NCBI RefSeq assembly: GCF_005222785.1
Contig: NZ_STGH01000003.1
Span: forward strand, 929,520-993,519
Source of the DNA: Rhodobacter sp. SY28-1
GTDB lineage: Bacteria > Pseudomonadota > Alphaproteobacteria > Rhodobacterales > Rhodobacteraceae
DNA length: 64,000 nucleotides
Reading direction: 5' to 3'
Of the stretch, positions 62,446 to 64,000 are shown in pieces (the stretch's first letter is position 1; every line of letters starts with the position of its first letter). The position numbers and the translations under genes are program-made. The notes under the pieces are model-generated. The model searched no databases. It saw only the letters and a program-made list of their open reading frames with translations, and was not told the DNA's origin.

Positions 62446-63785
62446 CCGACCTCACCGCAGCCTTCCCGGCCCCGAAACAGTCGATCCTGACGGCCAGCGA
62501 CCAGATGCGCCGCCGCAATGCCGCCGAGACGCGCTTCAAGCTTTACGGCATCGTTGCGATCACCATCTCGTTGGTGATGCTGGCGATCATGCTCTTCACC
62601 ATCCTGCGCGATGGCGTGTCCTCCTTCTACCAGGCGCGCCTCACCTTCCCGATGGAACTGACTGCCGCGACCCTTGACCCCCAAGGCAACCGCAACCGAG
62701 ACGAAATGGCCAAGGTCACGACCGTCGGCTACCAGAAAGTCCTGGTGGCAGCATTCGCCTCGGAACTCGACCGCCGGGGCATCACGCAAGAGGGCGTGTC
62801 GGACAAGGAGATCGCCGAACTGATCTCGAAGGACGCTCCCGGCGAACTGCGCGCCCGTGTGCTTGCCAATCCCGAACTGGTTGGCACCACCATTGATGCA
62901 TCTATCCTGGCCGCGGGCCGGATCGACGGCTACCTCAAGGGCCGCGTGACGCTCGAGACGGCCGAACGTGACAGCAACGTCACTCCCGACCAGCTGCGCC
63001 TTGCCGAACAGCTCCGCCAGTCCGGAATGCTGACCTCGTCGTGGAACTGGGGCTTCTTCACCAACCCAGACGCCTCCGACCAGCGCCCCGAGGCCGCGGG
63101 ATTGGGCGTTGCCCTCATCGGCTCGGCCTACATGATGCTGATGGTTCTGGTGATGTGCGTCCCCGTGGGTGTCGCAGCCAGCATTTACCTTGAGGAATTC
63201 GCCCCCAAGAACCGCTGGACCGACGCGATCGAGGTCAACATCTCGAACCTTGCCGCCGTCCCGTCGATCGTCTTCGGGATCCTGGGCCTTGCGATCTTCA
63301 TCAACTTTGCCGGGCTTCCCCAATCGTCTTCGGTTGTGGGTGCGCTGGTCATCAGCCTGATGACGCTGCCCACGATCATCATCGCAACCCGCGCCTCGAT
63401 CCGGGCCGTGCCGCCGTCGATCCGGGACGCAGCCCTCGGGATCGGCGCGTCGAAGATGCAGACCGTGTTCCACCACGTCCTGCCGCTCGCCATGCCCGGT
63501 ATCCTGACCGGCACGATCCTCGGGCTGGCCTCGGCCTTGGGCGAAACCGCGCCGCTCCTCCTGATCGGCATGGTGGCCTTTGTCGACAACTACCCCTCGG
63601 CACCGCCCGAAGGCTTCCTCGACCCGGCGACCGCGCTGCCCGTTCAGGTCTACTCCTGGGCCAGCCGCGCCGACCCGGCCTTCATCGAACGGTCAAACGG
63701 CGCGATCATCGTGCTTCTGGTCTTCCTCGTCATCATGAACGTCGCGGCCATCCTGCTGCGCCGCAAGTTCGAACGCCGCTGGTAA
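62442..63785 (+). CDS. pstA: Phosphate ABC transporter permease PstA
   Basis: 447 residues, the partner permease of PstC. After a first helix ([17 protein letters not shown], about 37-53) there is a periplasmic region of ~170 residues, then the core: [54 protein letters not shown], the EAA loop [32 protein letters not shown] and [14 protein letters not shown]. Longer than E. coli PstA (296), again with an N-terminal extension. ATGA overlap with pstC; pstB begins 13 bp later. Confidence 0.94.
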   Translation: MTDLTAAFPAPKQSILTASDQMRRRNAAETRFKLYGIVAITISLVMLAIMLFTILRDGVSSFYQARLTFPMELTAATLDPQGNRNRDEMAKVTTVGYQKVLVAAFASELDRRGITQEGVSDKEIAELISKDAPGELRARVLANPELVGTTIDASILAAGRIDGYLKGRVTLETAERDSNVTPDQLRLAEQLRQSGMLTSSWNWGFFTNPDASDQRPEAAGLGVALIGSAYMMLMVLVMCVPVGVAASIYLEEFAPKNRWTDAIEVNISNLAAVPSIVFGILGLAIFINFAGLPQSSSVVGALVISLMTLPTIIIATRASIRAVPPSIRDAALGIGASKMQTVFHHVLPLAMPGILTGTILGLASALGETAPLLLIGMVAFVDNYPSAPPEGFLDPATALPVQVYSWASRADPAFIERSNGAIIVLLVFLVIMNVAAILLRRKFERRW

Positions 63786-63798
63786 GGAAATGGATGCC

Positions 63799-64000
63799 AT
63801 GAACGACATGACCCGCACCGGACTTGAGGCCGGAACGACAGCCGCCAAGATCTCGGCGACGGGTGTTCAGGTCTACTACGAGCAGAACCACGCGCTGAAG
63901 GACGTGTCGGTCGATATCCTCGACCGGGCCGTGACCGCCTTCATCGGGCCCTCGGGCTGCGGCAAGTCGACCTTCCTGCGCTGCCTGAACCGGATGAACG
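63799..64000 (+). CDS. pstB: Phosphate ABC transporter ATPase PstB (N-terminal part, cut by window edge)
   Basis: The first 67 residues are visible: [20 protein letters not shown], then [19 protein letters not shown] and the Walker A loop [19 protein letters not shown]. This is PstB, energising phosphate import. The ATG at 63799 is preferred because AAGGA is 10 nt upstream; an in-frame ATG at 63790 lies too close to the ribosome site. The gene continues past the right edge. Confidence 0.93.
   Translation, partial: MNDMTRTGLEAGTTAAKISATGVQVYYEQNHALKDVSVDILDRAVTAFIGPSGCGKSTFLRCLNRMN

Overview
The window looks like a chromosomal segment of an alphaproteobacterium of the Rhodobacteraceae (Rhodobacterales). 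Supporting signs are very high GC, dense gene packing with many 4-nt stop/start overlaps (ATGA, GTGA, TTGA), a SAM-II riboswitch in front of metZ, bacterial-type split glycyl-tRNA synthetase (glyQ/glyS), an N-terminally anchored FtsY, a FolB of doubled length, a 440-residue trigger factor and a pst operon with a PHO box. I see no prophage, insertion sequence, integrase or CRISPR array; most of the content is core metabolism.

Layout. 1-4 kb: class V aminotransferase (cut by the left edge) with an enolase-superfamily gene, two overlapping Lrp/AsnC regulators, and divergent ilvC with a strong terminator. 4-7 kb: small membrane/secreted proteins, a GT-A-like glycosyltransferase and a pair of overlapping paralogous secreted proteins. 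7-11 kb: glmM-folP-folB, then a SleB-type cell wall hydrolase. 11-18 kb: a PPDK-like protein and glyQ / membrane protein / FkbM methyltransferase / glyS. 18-26 kb: a SPOR + peptidoglycan-binding + degenerate-protease protein, trkH, folE2, metZ under a SAM-II riboswitch followed by a terminator, an alpha/beta hydrolase and a TPR protein. 26-32 kb: membrane proteins, ispZ/yciB, a DMT transporter, two secreted paralogues and ftsY. 32-37 kb: lysoplasmalogenase-like protein, AlkB-like hydroxylase and an array of seven tandem paralogous secreted four-cysteine proteins. 37-42 kb: xseA, divergent purD, lysC, and a divergent flavoprotein/Rrf2 pair with a perfect palindromic operator. 42-49 kb: ptsP, a HprK-like kinase/PqqD fusion overlapping a gene for a Ser/Thr/Pro-repeat Tat-type peptide, a MatB-like ligase and an EcsC protein. 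49-52 kb: GNAT, flavin reductase, PACE efflux protein and the rpsF-rpsR-rplI operon. 52-56 kb: a GSU2403-like nucleotidyltransferase behind two tandem 37-bp dyads, a DMT transporter, trigger factor and tRNA-Leu(UAG). 56-64 kb: Hint-domain protein, an aldehyde dehydrogenase/GMC dehydrogenase pair and the PHO-box pstSCAB operon, cut in pstB by the right edge.

The best candidates for something undescribed are: (i) the seven-gene array of secreted four-Cys proteins (33889-36655); (ii) the HprK-like kinase/PqqD fusion with its overlapping repeat-peptide gene (44888-46500); (iii) the nucleotidyltransferase with a duplicated 37-bp dyad ending 4 nt before its start codon (52366-53449); (iv) the SAM-II riboswitch apparently coupled to an intrinsic terminator rather than to a ribosome binding site (24191-24292); and (v) a SPOR/peptidoglycan-binding protein whose trypsin-like domain seems to have lost all three catalytic residues (18466-20229). 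All functional statements are by recognition of motifs and family knowledge; no searches were run.
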